Shown: positions 1 to 9,077, numbered from the stretch's first letter. The stretch: 52,396 nucleotides of DNA from Candidatus Woesearchaeota archaeon (GCA_018302235.1 JAGVZW010000001.1:1-52396); one strand, 5' to 3'. Notes: a model not told the origin generated them from the letters alone. Translations and numbers: made by a program.

Positions 1-56
1 ACAAATATAATAACAATAATTGCTATAGTAATAAATATTTGACCTCTTTTGTTCAT
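1..56 (-). CDS. N-terminus of a pilin-like membrane/secreted protein (cut by window edge)
   Basis: Only the first 18 codons lie in the window; the rest is beyond the left edge. The minus strand reads an ATG at 56 followed by MNKRGQIFITIAIIVIIF. A short basic start, then KRGQ, then an unbroken hydrophobic helix is the layout of archaeal type IV pilin-like (class III) signal peptides, in which a prepilin peptidase would cut after the glycine. The body of the protein is unseen, so its function is unknown. It lies on the same strand as rfcL, whose stop is 115 bp away. It is too short for the ORF track. The pilin-like reading is inference from the N-terminus only. Confidence 0.6.
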   Translation of the reverse strand, partial: MNKRGQIFITIAIIVIIF

Positions 57-171
57 ATATTATTAAAATAATATATCTTTTTAAATATTATTCTTTTTTT
101 ATCTTGTCTTTATTATTCTGGGTTTATTCAATTCATAAGAACTATTTTCTAAATAAATTTGATAGTAGGGC

Positions 172-1302
172 TTAATGCTCATTTAGCCATTTTATTTCTT
201 CTTTATCTAAAGTTAAAGCATATGGTAGAAATAATTTATAATATCTAAACTCCTTAAATAATTTCTTTTTAGAGCAATGAACCTTCATTTTTTCTATAAT
301 TTCTTTCTTTTTAGCCAACTTCATGTTCATTTGCCAAATTCTCAGTGGTTTCATAGTCCTCTTATATTGAACAAAACCACTACTTTTTTCTTTCTTAGCA
401 AAGGCAATACCTGAACTAATATAGTGTATAACATAAACTAAATAACGCCAATACTGCCATCTTATAATTCTAGTCTCAAAAATTGTAGCTCTTCCCAATT
501 GATCATAAGCATTCATTAAATCCTCACCCTTATACTCTAAAGGTAAATTCTCTTCAAGCCATAAAATAAATTCATTAAAATCATAATTAACATTAGCAAA
601 AACATTCTTAGTTATATCTAAACTCCTAGATTTAAAAACTAATTTTAGCCCATTAAAAATATCTGTTTCATAGGTTCTTTCATCAATCCCTTTCAAATCA
701 ATATACCCAGAAGAAGAAGCAGCTTGTAAATCATTTATAGCTCCTCTCAAATCCCCACCACACCTCCTAGAAATAATCTTCAAATCATTTTCTTCATAAG
801 TTATACTTTCTATTTCAGAGATTTTTTTTAAAATATTAAAAATACTATTTCCATCAACTAACTTAAATTCTACTAAAGTACATACCTTTAACAAAGCCTT
901 TAATCTAATATCATAGGGATCATTACCGACAATTAATACAGAAAAAACACTTTTATCAATTAGTTCGACAATTGTCCCAACACAACCTCTATCATTTGTC
1001 CCAGAAATACCATTAATATTATCTATTAAAAATAATTTCTGCTTACCAAATAAACTATTCTCTTTACAAGATTTAATTAATCTATTTTCTATCTCTTCTC
1101 TACCCATATAATTACTTGGGTCAATCTCAACAACATCATAATCCTTCAAAATAATTTCAATAGCTGCACTCTTTCCACAACCAGTAGGCCCATAAACAAA
1201 AATTCCTTTTTTTTTTATAGATAACAATTTCTTCAATTTAATAATATTTTCTTGAGGAATTTCCTCTAATTTCTGTGGTTTATATTTTTGAATAAAAATC
1301 AT
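172..1302 (-). CDS. rfcL: Replication factor C large subunit, reduced
   Basis: Large subunit of the clamp loader that opens the PCNA ring and loads it at primer-template junctions. The AAA+ core starts with a typical clamp-loader N-terminus (QKYKPQKLEEI) and Walker A GPTGCGKS near residue 40. The sensor region GGDLRGAINDLQ near residue 185 is the RFC signature. The Walker B region reads IDNINGISGTNDRGC, where relatives have the pattern DEVDG, so the catalytic Glu and the following Asp are both Asn. At 376 residues it is shorter than the roughly 450-500 usual for archaeal RfcL. It overlaps rfcS by 4 nt, so the two are co-transcribed and translationally coupled. Any ATPase activity of the complex would have to come mainly from RfcS (inference). 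Confidence 0.87.
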   Translation of the reverse strand: MIFIQKYKPQKLEEIPQENIIKLKKLLSIKKKGIFVYGPTGCGKSAAIEIILKDYDVVEIDPSNYMGREEIENRLIKSCKENSLFGKQKLFLIDNINGISGTNDRGCVGTIVELIDKSVFSVLIVGNDPYDIRLKALLKVCTLVEFKLVDGNSIFNILKKISEIESITYEENDLKIISRRCGGDLRGAINDLQAASSSGYIDLKGIDERTYETDIFNGLKLVFKSRSLDITKNVFANVNYDFNEFILWLEENLPLEYKGEDLMNAYDQLGRATIFETRIIRWQYWRYLVYVIHYISSGIAFAKKEKSSGFVQYKRTMKPLRIWQMNMKLAKKKEIIEKMKVHCSKKKLFKEFRYYKLFLPYALTLDKEEIKWLNEH

Positions 1303-2252
1303 TTTTTAACCAATCCAAAACCAGCCAACAATGCCTCAATTTGAATAAAATCATTAGCGCCCTCAACAAGTCTATACTCAATTTCACCACATTTTTCAAT
1401 TAATTTTAATTTCTCATCATCTGATATATTCAACTCATAAATACTCTTTTGAATCTGTTTAACAGTATCAATCCCACTTAAACCATTTTCAAGCATTATA
1501 TCTAATAATCTTTTTTTTGCATTTAAAAACCCCCCGCCAATAGCTAACTCCAAAATTTCTTTAATATCAATATTTTCAATTATTCCACTTACTTCTTTAA
1601 GTATTTCTAAATCAATTTCTTTAGAAACAGATGAGCAGCTTTGTAATAGATTTACTGTTTGTCTGACATCACCTTCTCCCATCTCAACTAATCTGCTTTT
1701 AACACCATCTTTCAGAATTAAACCCTCATTTGAGGTAATATAATCTATATATTCATACAAACTTTCTTTGTCTAAAGGTTTGAATCTAAAGATACTGCAT
1801 CTACTTTTAATTGGGTCAATAATCTTTGATGGAAAATTAGCACTTAAAATAAATCTACATGTCCTAGAATAATTTTCCATAGTCCTTCTCAATGCTTGCT
1901 GTGCCTCTTTAGTCAATGCATCTGATTCATCTAAATGAATAATTTTAAAAGGTACATCCTTAATGCTTTTGGTTCTTGCAAAATCTTTTACTTGCATTCT
2001 GATTACATCAATACCCCTACTATCGCTCGCATTTAGATCTAAAAAATCTTCTTTGTTTTTTCCGTATAGTTCGTTAGCAATAACAAAAGCAGAAGTGGAT
2101 TTACCTGAACCTGGAGGACCACAGAGCAATAAATGTGGCATATTTTTTTTTTCTACAAAGGCCTTTATTCTCGGAATTATATGCCTTTGTCCCTTGATTT
2201 CATCGAATGTTTTAGGTCTATATTTTTCAACCCAAATTGAGTTTTCATGCAT
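1299..2252 (-). CDS. rfcS: Replication factor C small subunit
   Basis: Small clamp-loader ATPase, which forms a complex with RfcL to load PCNA. Visible motifs are WVEKYRPKTFDEI at the start, Walker A GPPGSGKST, Walker B HLDESDAL, the SRC arginine-finger motif (IKSRCSIF) and the GDVRQTVNLLQ sensor region. The ORF track begins at 2300, but the ATG at 2252 (MHENSIWVEK) is preferred: it matches the family N-terminus, and a TATA box (2273-2282) lies inside the longer version about 25 nt upstream, as expected for a leaderless mRNA. From that start the protein is 317 residues, normal for the family. It is the first gene of a two-gene operon with rfcL. Confidence 0.93.
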   Translation of the reverse strand: MHENSIWVEKYRPKTFDEIKGQRHIIPRIKAFVEKKNMPHLLLCGPPGSGKSTSAFVIANELYGKNKEDFLDLNASDSRGIDVIRMQVKDFARTKSIKDVPFKIIHLDESDALTKEAQQALRRTMENYSRTCRFILSANFPSKIIDPIKSRCSIFRFKPLDKESLYEYIDYITSNEGLILKDGVKSRLVEMGEGDVRQTVNLLQSCSSVSKEIDLEILKEVSGIIENIDIKEILELAIGGGFLNAKKRLLDIMLENGLSGIDTVKQIQKSIYELNISDDEKLKLIEKCGEIEYRLVEGANDFIQIEALLAGFGLVKK

Positions 2253-2272
2253 AACAAAAAAGAAATTTGTTT

Positions 2273-2282
2273 GTTTATAAAG
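2273..2282 (-). promoter_or_regulatory. TATA box of the rfcS-rfcL operon
   Basis: On the minus strand the sequence reads CTTTATAAAC, centred about 25 nt before the ATG at 2252. This predicts transcription starting at or next to the start codon and decides the rfcS start. Confidence 0.6.
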
Positions 2283-2374
2283 TTTTATCAACTTTGTCAT
2301 TGTAATTTAGACTTACAAGACTTTTTAAAATAAATAAAATAAGTTTATAACATTTTAATTTAATTAATCTTTAG

Positions 2375-2599
2375 TTTTTCAAAAAAATAAAGGCCTTAAA
2401 AACAACTTTCAGTAGAGATACATTACTAGATAAGTTGAACAAAGTAACTTATTATCAAAGTATAACAAATCATGCTTGTAGTTTTTTAGAAAACAATTCT
2501 AAAGATATTAAAGGTTATAAAACCTTTAAAAAATGTCTTTATTTATTGTTTGCGAACAATAAACCTTTTATAAAATATTTAGAAAAATGTAACTTATAG
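2375..2599 (+). pseudogene. Open 75-codon stretch with no start codon; possible gene remnant
   Basis: In this 430-bp gap one plus-strand frame stays open from a TAG at 2372 to a TAG at 2597-2599, although the DNA is very AT-rich. It encodes a protein-like sequence with segments such as FSRDTLLDKLNKV and KCLYLLFANNKPFIKYLEK. There is no ATG or GTG; only a mid-frame TTG at 2432 or near-cognate codons could start it. It may be the 3' remnant of a lost gene, a small gene with an unusual start, or chance. I do not recognise the sequence. The rest of the gap (2300-2374 and 2600-2730) shows no gene. Confidence 0.3.
2430..2563 (+). other. Cluster of four short inverted repeats
   Basis: Four small perfect hairpins follow one another: ATAAGTT/AACTTAT (2430-2452), TTTAGAA/TTCTAAA (2485-2503), AAAGGTT/AACCTTT (2510-2527) and TTTATTGTT/AACAATAAA around a TGCG loop (2542-2563). 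They lie within the start-less open frame. They could fold as a structured RNA or be remnants of a mobile element. I cannot assign them to a known RNA family. Confidence 0.4.
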
Positions 2600-2730
2600 A
2601 TAAGCTAACAATCCAGGAGTTTTATAAATCAAAACTAAACAAATAATAATAGCATACCCACTAACAATCAAACGGTTACTATTATTTAAAAAATAAAATA
2701 ATGTTAATTCATTGAAATTTGTATTTGTTG

Positions 2731-3051
2731 TTAGTATTCTTCATCATCATCAGAGATTTCTTTATCTTGCTCCTCTAAATCCTCATTAAGATTCTCATCT
2801 TCTGATTCATTATAATTTTCATCAGAAGATTCTGTAGCATCTTGATCAGTTCTTTCAGCAAATGCATATTTTTTTAGTACTCTTGTAATCTTAACCCTAA
2901 TTTCTTCGCCTTTATGCGCATCTTTAACAAAGACTACAAAACCATTTACCTTTGCTAAGCCATCTCCTTTAGCTCCATCAGCTTCAATTTTTACGTCTAC
3001 TATAGCTCCTTCTTTTACTGGAGCACTTCTACTTCTTCTTTCTTCGTACAT
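2731..3051 (-). CDS. TRAM-domain protein with acidic tail
   Basis: A small nucleic-acid-binding protein. Residues about 10-65 form a TRAM domain (VKEGAIVDVKIEADGAKGDGLAKVNG and onward, then VKITRVLKKYAFAE), the five-stranded beta barrel that binds RNA in many archaeal small proteins and tRNA-modifying enzymes. The last 40 residues are almost entirely Asp, Glu, Asn and Ser (for example EDENLNEDLEEQ). That tail is longer and more acidic than in typical stand-alone TRAM proteins of about 60-70 residues. It is transcribed divergently from ileS across an 80-bp gap. Stand-alone archaeal TRAM proteins have been proposed as RNA chaperones; a role for the acidic tail, such as charge masking or partner binding, is inference. 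Confidence 0.88.
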   Translation of the reverse strand: MYEERRSRSAPVKEGAIVDVKIEADGAKGDGLAKVNGFVVFVKDAHKGEEIRVKITRVLKKYAFAERTDQDATESSDENYNESEDENLNEDLEEQDKEISDDDEEY

Positions 3052-3130
3052 CTAGATTACACCTACCTAATTTAAGTTAAGAATAAGATCAAAGATAAAT
3101 TTATAAATATATACATTTTAGAGTCAAATC

Positions 3131-5980
3131 ATGTATGCTTCAAGGGATGAATTAGAGGTTTTAGAATATTGGGGGAAAAAACAAATTTTTAAAAAGTTAC
3201 AAGAGAAAAATAAAGGTAAAAAAAAATTTTCATTTATTGATGGACCTATTACTGCAAATAATCCTATGGGGGTACATCATGCATGGGGGAGGACTTATAA
3301 GGACTTATATCAAAGGTTTAAGGCTATGCAGGGTTATGATCAAAGATATCAAAATGGTTTTGATTGCCAGGGTTTGTGGGTTGAGGTTGAAGTAGAAAAA
3401 GATTTAAATTTTAATTCAAAGAAAGATATAGAGCGATTTGGTTTGGAAAAATTCTCTAATACATGCAAAGAGAGAGTAAATAAGTTTTCAAAGATTCAAA
3501 CAGAACAATCTATTAGGTTGGGTCAATGGATGGATTGGGATAATTCTTATTATACTATGTCAGATAATAATATTGAACATATCTGGTATTTTTTAAAAAA
3601 ATGTAAAGAGATGGGATGGTTATATAAGGGTTCAAAAATAATGCCTTGGTGCATTAGATGTGGTTCTTCCTCTTCAAAACATGAAATGAGTGATGGAGGC
3701 TATGCTGATTTGACTCATACCTCAGTATATTTTTTATTTAAATTAAAAAATAAAGATGAATATTTGATCATATGGTCAACAACACCATGGACATTCTCAT
3801 CAAATGTAGCTGCAGCTATTAATCCTGAGCTAAATTATTCTCAAGTAAGGTATAATGGAAAAATATATTATTTAGCAGAATCAATGTTAAAGAGGATTAT
3901 TCATGATGATTATCTTGTTCTTGATACAATTAAAGGCTCTAATATGATTGGATGGGAATATGAAGCCCCTTATGATGATTTTGATGTGCAAAAGGATGTA
4001 AATCATAAAATAATTCCATGGGAAGAGGTAGGTGCAGATATAGGAACTGGTATAGTACATATAGCCCCAGGCTGTGGTGAAGAGGATTTTGAACTTGGAA
4101 AAAAATACGGTTTACCAGCGCTCTCTCCCTTGAATGAGGATGGAACATTTAGAGATGGATATGGATGGCAAACAAATAGATTTGTGTGGGATGTGAATAA
4201 ACAGGTTTTAGATGATCTAAAAAAGAAAAATGCATTTTTTTCAATTGAACAGATAACTCATCGCTATCCTATTTGTTGGAGATGTAAGGAAGAATTGGTT
4301 TTTAGGATGGTATCAGAGTGGTTTATATCAGCTGATCAAATAAGACCAATGATGTTGATGAATATAAAGAAAGTAAAATGGGAGCCAGATTATTGTCAAA
4401 AGTTAATGGAAGATTGGATTACAAATATGGAGGATTGGTGTATATCAAGAAAAAGATATTGGGGTTTACCTTTAATGTTTTATGTGTGTTCTTGTGGTGA
4501 GATAATAATAATAGGATCAAAAAAAGAATTAAGGAAATTAGCTATTGACCCAAAAAAAGTAGATGAGCTTCCAGAATTTCATAGACCTTGGATTGATGAA
4601 ATATATATAAAATGCCATCAATGTAAAAGAGAAATTAAAAGGATACCTGAGGTTGGTGATTGCTGGTTGGATGCTGGTGTTGTTCCTTATTCTACATTGA
4701 ATTATTTAACAGATAAAAGATATTGGAAGGCATGGTTTCCAGCTAATCTTGTAATAGAGATGCGGGCACAGATTAGGCTATGGTTTTATTCTTTGTTGTT
4801 TATATCTACTACTCTAGAGAATAAACCACCATATAGAGAGGTTTTTTGTTATGAAGAGGTTAGAGACGAAAATGGTGATGCTATGCATAAGAGTAAGGGT
4901 AATGCTATATGGTTTAATGAGGCAGCTGAAAAAATTGGAGTAGATATTATGCGTTTAATTTATCTACAACAAAACCCCAGATTTAATCTTTGTTTTGGTT
5001 ATAATATTACAGAAGAAAGAAAGAAGACTATAAATAATCTCTTAAATCTTGAAACCTATGTATCACAATTTAAAGAGGAAACACAAAAAAAATTAAATAT
5101 AGAGGATAAATGGATACTTTCTAGATTAAATAATTTAATTATTAAAATTACAGATGATTTAGAAAAATTACAACCAAATCAAGCAATAATTTCTTTAATA
5201 GATTTCTTTACTATTGATTTTTCAAAGGACTATATTAAATTTATAAGAGATAGGGTGCAAAATGAAATAGGTGAAAATAAAGAAACTGCTATTTATATAT
5301 TACATAAAATATATCTTACTCTGTTGAAATTATTAGCCCCATTTATACCATTTACTACTGAGAAGATCTATTTAAGGGTCTATAATCAAAAAGAGTCAGT
5401 TCATTTAGAAGATTGGCCAAAATCAGATAAAAAATTAATAAAGAATGAATTGGAAGGGGATATGGAATATGTTTTGTTGGTTATAGAATCCATTTTAGCA
5501 GCCAGAAATAAAGCAGAGTTAGGATTGAGATGGCCATTGGGCTCTGTGACTATATCTACAAAAAATATAGGAATAAAAAAGTCAATTAAAAAGATGAATA
5601 AATTAATTAAAAAACAAACGAATATTAAAAAAATAATAGTAACTGAAGAGATAGATATTTCTGATAAGACATCAGTTGAGTTTAAACATGGATATATAAA
5701 ATTAAATACTAACTTAACGAAAAAATTAGAGGTAGAAGGCTTTTCAAGAGAAATAACAAGGAAGATTCAAGATATAAGAAAAAAACAAGGGATGATAAGA
5801 GGAGATGTAATTGATTTGTATATAGAAACAAATCAAAAATTAATTGAAAAGGAAATCTCTTCTAAAGTAAATTCAAGAACTATACAAATCTCAAATAAGA
5901 AACCAGAACAATCTTTTGTAGTAGAAGAGAATTTTAAGGTTAAAGGAAAGGATTTCAAGATATATTTTACGAAGTTATAA
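3131..5980 (+). CDS. ileS: Isoleucyl-tRNA synthetase, divergent class Ia form
   Basis: Charges tRNA-Ile with isoleucine in the cytoplasm. The 949-residue protein has a class Ia Rossmann core, the editing insertion (IIWSTTPWTF region), Cys pairs typical of zinc binding (CIRC near residue 178; CWRC near residue 385) and a C-terminal anticodon-binding helical region (RNKAELGLRWPLG). The stretch GFDCQGLWVEVEVEKDL matches the IleRS signature rather than ValRS or LeuRS, and ValRS and MetRS are encoded elsewhere in the window. Two active-site motifs are unusual: the HIGH position reads GVHH (within MGVHHAWG) and KMSKS reads AMHKS (within DAMHKSKGN). A divergent IleRS subfamily with such motifs is, as I recall, known in bacteria and some archaea. 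It overlaps the convergent next ORF by 6 nt. Confidence 0.82.
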   Translation: MYASRDELEVLEYWGKKQIFKKLQEKNKGKKKFSFIDGPITANNPMGVHHAWGRTYKDLYQRFKAMQGYDQRYQNGFDCQGLWVEVEVEKDLNFNSKKDIERFGLEKFSNTCKERVNKFSKIQTEQSIRLGQWMDWDNSYYTMSDNNIEHIWYFLKKCKEMGWLYKGSKIMPWCIRCGSSSSKHEMSDGGYADLTHTSVYFLFKLKNKDEYLIIWSTTPWTFSSNVAAAINPELNYSQVRYNGKIYYLAESMLKRIIHDDYLVLDTIKGSNMIGWEYEAPYDDFDVQKDVNHKIIPWEEVGADIGTGIVHIAPGCGEEDFELGKKYGLPALSPLNEDGTFRDGYGWQTNRFVWDVNKQVLDDLKKKNAFFSIEQITHRYPICWRCKEELVFRMVSEWFISADQIRPMMLMNIKKVKWEPDYCQKLMEDWITNMEDWCISRKRYWGLPLMFYVCSCGEIIIIGSKKELRKLAIDPKKVDELPEFHRPWIDEIYIKCHQCKREIKRIPEVGDCWLDAGVVPYSTLNYLTDKRYWKAWFPANLVIEMRAQIRLWFYSLLFISTTLENKPPYREVFCYEEVRDENGDAMHKSKGNAIWFNEAAEKIGVDIMRLIYLQQNPRFNLCFGYNITEERKKTINNLLNLETYVSQFKEETQKKLNIEDKWILSRLNNLIIKITDDLEKLQPNQAIISLIDFFTIDFSKDYIKFIRDRVQNEIGENKETAIYILHKIYLTLLKLLAPFIPFTTEKIYLRVYNQKESVHLEDWPKSDKKLIKNELEGDMEYVLLVIESILAARNKAELGLRWPLGSVTISTKNIGIKKSIKKMNKLIKKQTNIKKIIVTEEIDISDKTSVEFKHGYIKLNTNLTKKLEVEGFSREITRKIQDIRKKQGMIRGDVIDLYIETNQKLIEKEISSKVNSRTIQISNKKPEQSFVVEENFKVKGKDFKIYFTKL

Positions 5981-6322
5981 AAATTCACGTTTAATTACAG
6001 GTAGATTAATTAATCTACATCTACTACAAAATAAAGTAGTTATGAATTTGTAATCTGCAGAGCAACTCAATATAACACTAGATCCAGTCGGAAATAAAAA
6101 AATATCTTCAGAATACGGATTGATAATAGAAAATCCTTCTATTCTAAATCTATTCTCATCAAGAATTTTAGAATAAAACATTTTGTATATAGGATCCTGA
6201 TATCCATAAGCGCTTAAAACTAAATCCATTAAATCATTAAATATTCTTTCTCTTTTTAAATGAACGAAAGTAACAATATTGTGTGGAATTAAAATATCTT
6301 GAACAATCTGGTCAATAATCAT
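5975..6322 (-). CDS. Hypothetical protein, 115 residues
   Basis: Not recognised. The 115-residue sequence has mixed alpha/beta character, no signal peptide and no membrane segment. A CSRCR pair near the C-terminus could bind metal or be incidental. It fills the gap between ileS and tbp, converges on ileS with a 6-nt overlap and diverges from tbp across 92 bp. TATA-like sequences in that gap face both directions, which supports a real gene with its own promoter. Codon use is like that of its neighbours. Confidence 0.6.
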   Translation of the reverse strand: MIIDQIVQDILIPHNIVTFVHLKRERIFNDLMDLVLSAYGYQDPIYKMFYSKILDENRFRIEGFSIINPYSEDIFLFPTGSSVILSCSADYKFITTLFCSRCRLINLPVIKREFL

Positions 6323-6366
6323 AAAAATAAGAATAACAAAAGAAATAAAAAATTTTTTTAAATACC

Positions 6367-6406
6367 TTTATAAACTTTTACTTTTATTTATATATATTTT
6401 AAGGAG
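6367..6406 (+). promoter_or_regulatory. tbp promoter and ribosome binding site
   Basis: A TATA-like element, TTTATAAAC (6367-6375), is followed about 28 nt later by AAGGAGTG (6401-6408), a Shine-Dalgarno match placed properly before the ATG at 6415. Unlike many genes here, tbp appears to have a short leader. Confidence 0.5.
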
Positions 6407-6414
6407 TGTATTAA

Positions 6415-6963
6415 ATGCCAGTTCATAAAAGAGAACTTAAGATTGTTAATATAGTAGCCTCGACATATTTAGAGCATGATATTCCTTTAATAAAATTAGC
6501 AGAAAAATTGCCAAATACAGAATATAATCCTGAGCAATTCCCTGGCTTGGTTATGAGGATTAGAGATCCGAAAACATCAGCGTTAATATTTGGTTCTGGA
6601 AAGGTTGTATGTACTGGTGCAAGATCTATGCAAAAACTTAGAGAAAGTATAAAACAAATAGTTAAGAATATTGAAAAAATTGGTATAAAAATATTAATAC
6701 AGCCCAGAGTAAAGGTACAAAATATGGTTGCTTCAGGATCTATAGGAATGGATTTAAATCTAAATTCTTTAGCTATGGAATTAGAAAATACTGAATATGA
6801 ACCCGAACAGTTTCCTGGCCTTGTTTATAAGTTAGCAGGGACGAGAGCAACATTTTTGTTGTTTAGTAATGGTAAGATTGTATGCACTGGGACAAGATCT
6901 GAGACAACTTTAAAAGAGGCAGTAGATCTACTGGTAAAAAATTTACAATCGTTTAAGAAATGA
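6415..6963 (+). CDS. tbp: TATA-box-binding protein
   Basis: General transcription factor that binds promoter TATA boxes and recruits TFB and RNA polymerase. The 182-residue protein shows the two-fold saddle repeat: NTEYNPEQFPGLVMRI, then KVVCTGARS in the first half, and NTEYEPEQFPGLVYKL, then KIVCTGTRS in the second. The length and both repeats match archaeal TBP, with no acidic tail. It is a single gene with its own promoter and stands just before mcm. It is among the clearest markers that the window is archaeal. Confidence 0.97.
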   Translation: MPVHKRELKIVNIVASTYLEHDIPLIKLAEKLPNTEYNPEQFPGLVMRIRDPKTSALIFGSGKVVCTGARSMQKLRESIKQIVKNIEKIGIKILIQPRVKVQNMVASGSIGMDLNLNSLAMELENTEYEPEQFPGLVYKLAGTRATFLLFSNGKIVCTGTRSETTLKEAVDLLVKNLQSFKK

Positions 6964-7040
6964 TTGTATAAATAATAAATATATTTTTTTATAACTACTA
7001 TTTCTCAATAAAATACCTTTAAAATAGGAAAAATCTTCTT

Positions 7041-9077
7041 ATGGTTATGAATATAAATGAACAAATAGAAAAACTAACAGAATTTATAAGTGAAAATTAT
7101 AAGGATGAGATTTATGAATCTATACAAAAGGGAAAAAAGGCATTGATTATTGATTTTAAAGAATTAGCCAGATTCGACCATGAATTAGCAGAGGACTTGT
7201 TGCAGGTTCCAGAGGAAATAATTAAGGCATCTGAAATAGCTTTGAATCAGATTGATTTACCAGAGGAGAATACATTAAGAAGGATACGTTTTAGAAACCT
7301 TCCACAAACACAAAAGATAAAGATTGCTAATATAAGGTCATCACATTTGGATAAATTTGTTTCTGTAGAGGGAATAGTTAGACAGGCTTCGGATATAAGA
7401 CCCCAAGTCACTCAAGCAACCTTTGAGTGCCCTTCGTGTGGCAATTCAATTAAGATACTACAAATAACTCAAACTTTCAAAGAACCGAGCAGGTGTTCTT
7501 GTGGTAGAAAGGGTGCTTCTGCGTTTAAATTAATATCAAAGGAAATGATTGATGTACAGCACTTAAAAATAGAAGAGGCACCAGAATCGTTAGATGGAGG
7601 GGAACAACCAAAGCGTCTTTCTATTTTTGCAAAAGAGGACTTAGTTGAACCACAAATAGTTAAAAAAACTACGCCAGGTAGTAGAATTTTGGTTAATGGT
7701 GCTATTAAAGAAGTGGAGACTCAGTTAAGAACCGGCGTAAAGTCAGTTAGGTTTGATATTATAATGGAAGCGAATAATATAGAGGCTACACAAGAAGATT
7801 TCTCTGAAGTAGTTTTAACTAGGAAAGATGAGGAAGAGATAGAAAACTTTGCAAAAAATCCAAAATTATATGAAACTATTGCAAATTCAATTGCCCCATC
7901 TATATATGGTTATGAGTTAATTAAATTAGCATTAACTTTACAGTTGGTTGGTGGTGTAAGAAAATTAAAAGAAGATGGCACTATAACAAGGGGAGATATT
8001 CACATCTTACTAATTGGTGATCCTGGTAGTGGAAAGAGTCAGATATTACAATTTATTGCTAAGAATGCTCCTAAGGCAAGATTTGTTTCAGGGAAGGGTA
8101 GTTCTGGTGCTGGATTGACTGCGAGTGTAATAAAGGATGAATTTCTTCGTGGTTGGTCTCTAGAGGCTGGTGCTTTGGTTTTGGCAAATAAGGGTCTTGC
8201 AGTTGTAGATGAGTTAGACAAAATGGCGCCCGAAGATAGAAGTGCTTTACATGAAGCATTGGAACAACAACAAGTTACTATATCTAAGGCAAATATTCAA
8301 GCAAGTTTAAGGGCAGAAACAACATTGTTAGCAGCAGCAAATCCTAAGGGAAGCCGTTTTGATCCATATACACCGATCCCACAGCAAATTGATCTTCCAC
8401 CAACTTTGTTAAATAGATTTGATCTAATCTTTCCTATAAGAGATATTCCAAATAAAGATAGAGATGAAGAGATTGCAACACATGTATTAGAAACCACACA
8501 GAAAAAGGAATCATACAAAGATAATGTTCCTTCTGTATTCCTTAAAAAATATATTTCTTATGTAAAACAAAGAATAAAACCAGAATTAACAAAGCAAGCA
8601 ATTAAGGAGATAAAAGATTTTTATGTTAATCTAAGGAATAGTCCATCAAGTGGTGATATTCAGGCAGTAAAACCAATACCAATCTCTGCGAGACAGTTGG
8701 AGGGATTGATAAGATTGACTGAAGCATCTGCTAAACTACGTTTAGATACCAGAGCATCAAAAGATGATGCTAAAAGGGCGATATCCTTATTAACATATTG
8801 TTTAAATCAGGTTGGAATTGATCCAGAAACAGGACAAATAGATATGGATAGAATATCTGGAACAACTACTGCTTCTAGCAGAAATAAGATAATAATTGTA
8901 AAAGAAATTATAAAGATTTTAGAGGATGCTGGGTTAAAAACAATTCCTATTGAAGAAATATTTGCAAAGGCCCATGAGAGGGGTTTGAAAGAGGATAAAA
9001 TAGAAGAGACAATTGAACAATTAAAAAAGTCAGGTGAAATATTTGAACCAAAAAAAGGATTTATTCAAAGAATATGA
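7041..9077 (+). CDS. mcm: MCM replicative DNA helicase
   Basis: Hexameric 3'-5' helicase that unwinds DNA at replication forks. The domains are all in order: an N-terminal domain with a zinc site (CPSCG then CSCG, residues about 130-157) and OB fold; an AAA+ core with Walker A GDPGSGKSQ near residue 330, Walker B VVDELDKM and the arginine-finger region LLNRFDL; and a C-terminal winged helix (IEEIFAKAHERGLKEDKIEETI). At 678 residues it has the usual length and no intein. The start could be 7041 or the in-frame ATG at 7047. It overlaps the next gene by 4 nt (ATGA), so the two are probably translated together. Confidence 0.97.
   Translation: MVMNINEQIEKLTEFISENYKDEIYESIQKGKKALIIDFKELARFDHELAEDLLQVPEEIIKASEIALNQIDLPEENTLRRIRFRNLPQTQKIKIANIRSSHLDKFVSVEGIVRQASDIRPQVTQATFECPSCGNSIKILQITQTFKEPSRCSCGRKGASAFKLISKEMIDVQHLKIEEAPESLDGGEQPKRLSIFAKEDLVEPQIVKKTTPGSRILVNGAIKEVETQLRTGVKSVRFDIIMEANNIEATQEDFSEVVLTRKDEEEIENFAKNPKLYETIANSIAPSIYGYELIKLALTLQLVGGVRKLKEDGTITRGDIHILLIGDPGSGKSQILQFIAKNAPKARFVSGKGSSGAGLTASVIKDEFLRGWSLEAGALVLANKGLAVVDELDKMAPEDRSALHEALEQQQVTISKANIQASLRAETTLLAAANPKGSRFDPYTPIPQQIDLPPTLLNRFDLIFPIRDIPNKDRDEEIATHVLETTQKKESYKDNVPSVFLKKYISYVKQRIKPELTKQAIKEIKDFYVNLRNSPSSGDIQAVKPIPISARQLEGLIRLTEASAKLRLDTRASKDDAKRAISLLTYCLNQVGIDPETGQIDMDRISGTTTASSRNKIIIVKEIIKILEDAGLKTIPIEEIFAKAHERGLKEDKIEETIEQLKKSGEIFEPKKGFIQRI

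Noticed and set aside
1963-2280. 105-aa plus-strand ORF
   Set aside because: Lies wholly antisense to rfcS, which has all family motifs; low-complexity shadow.
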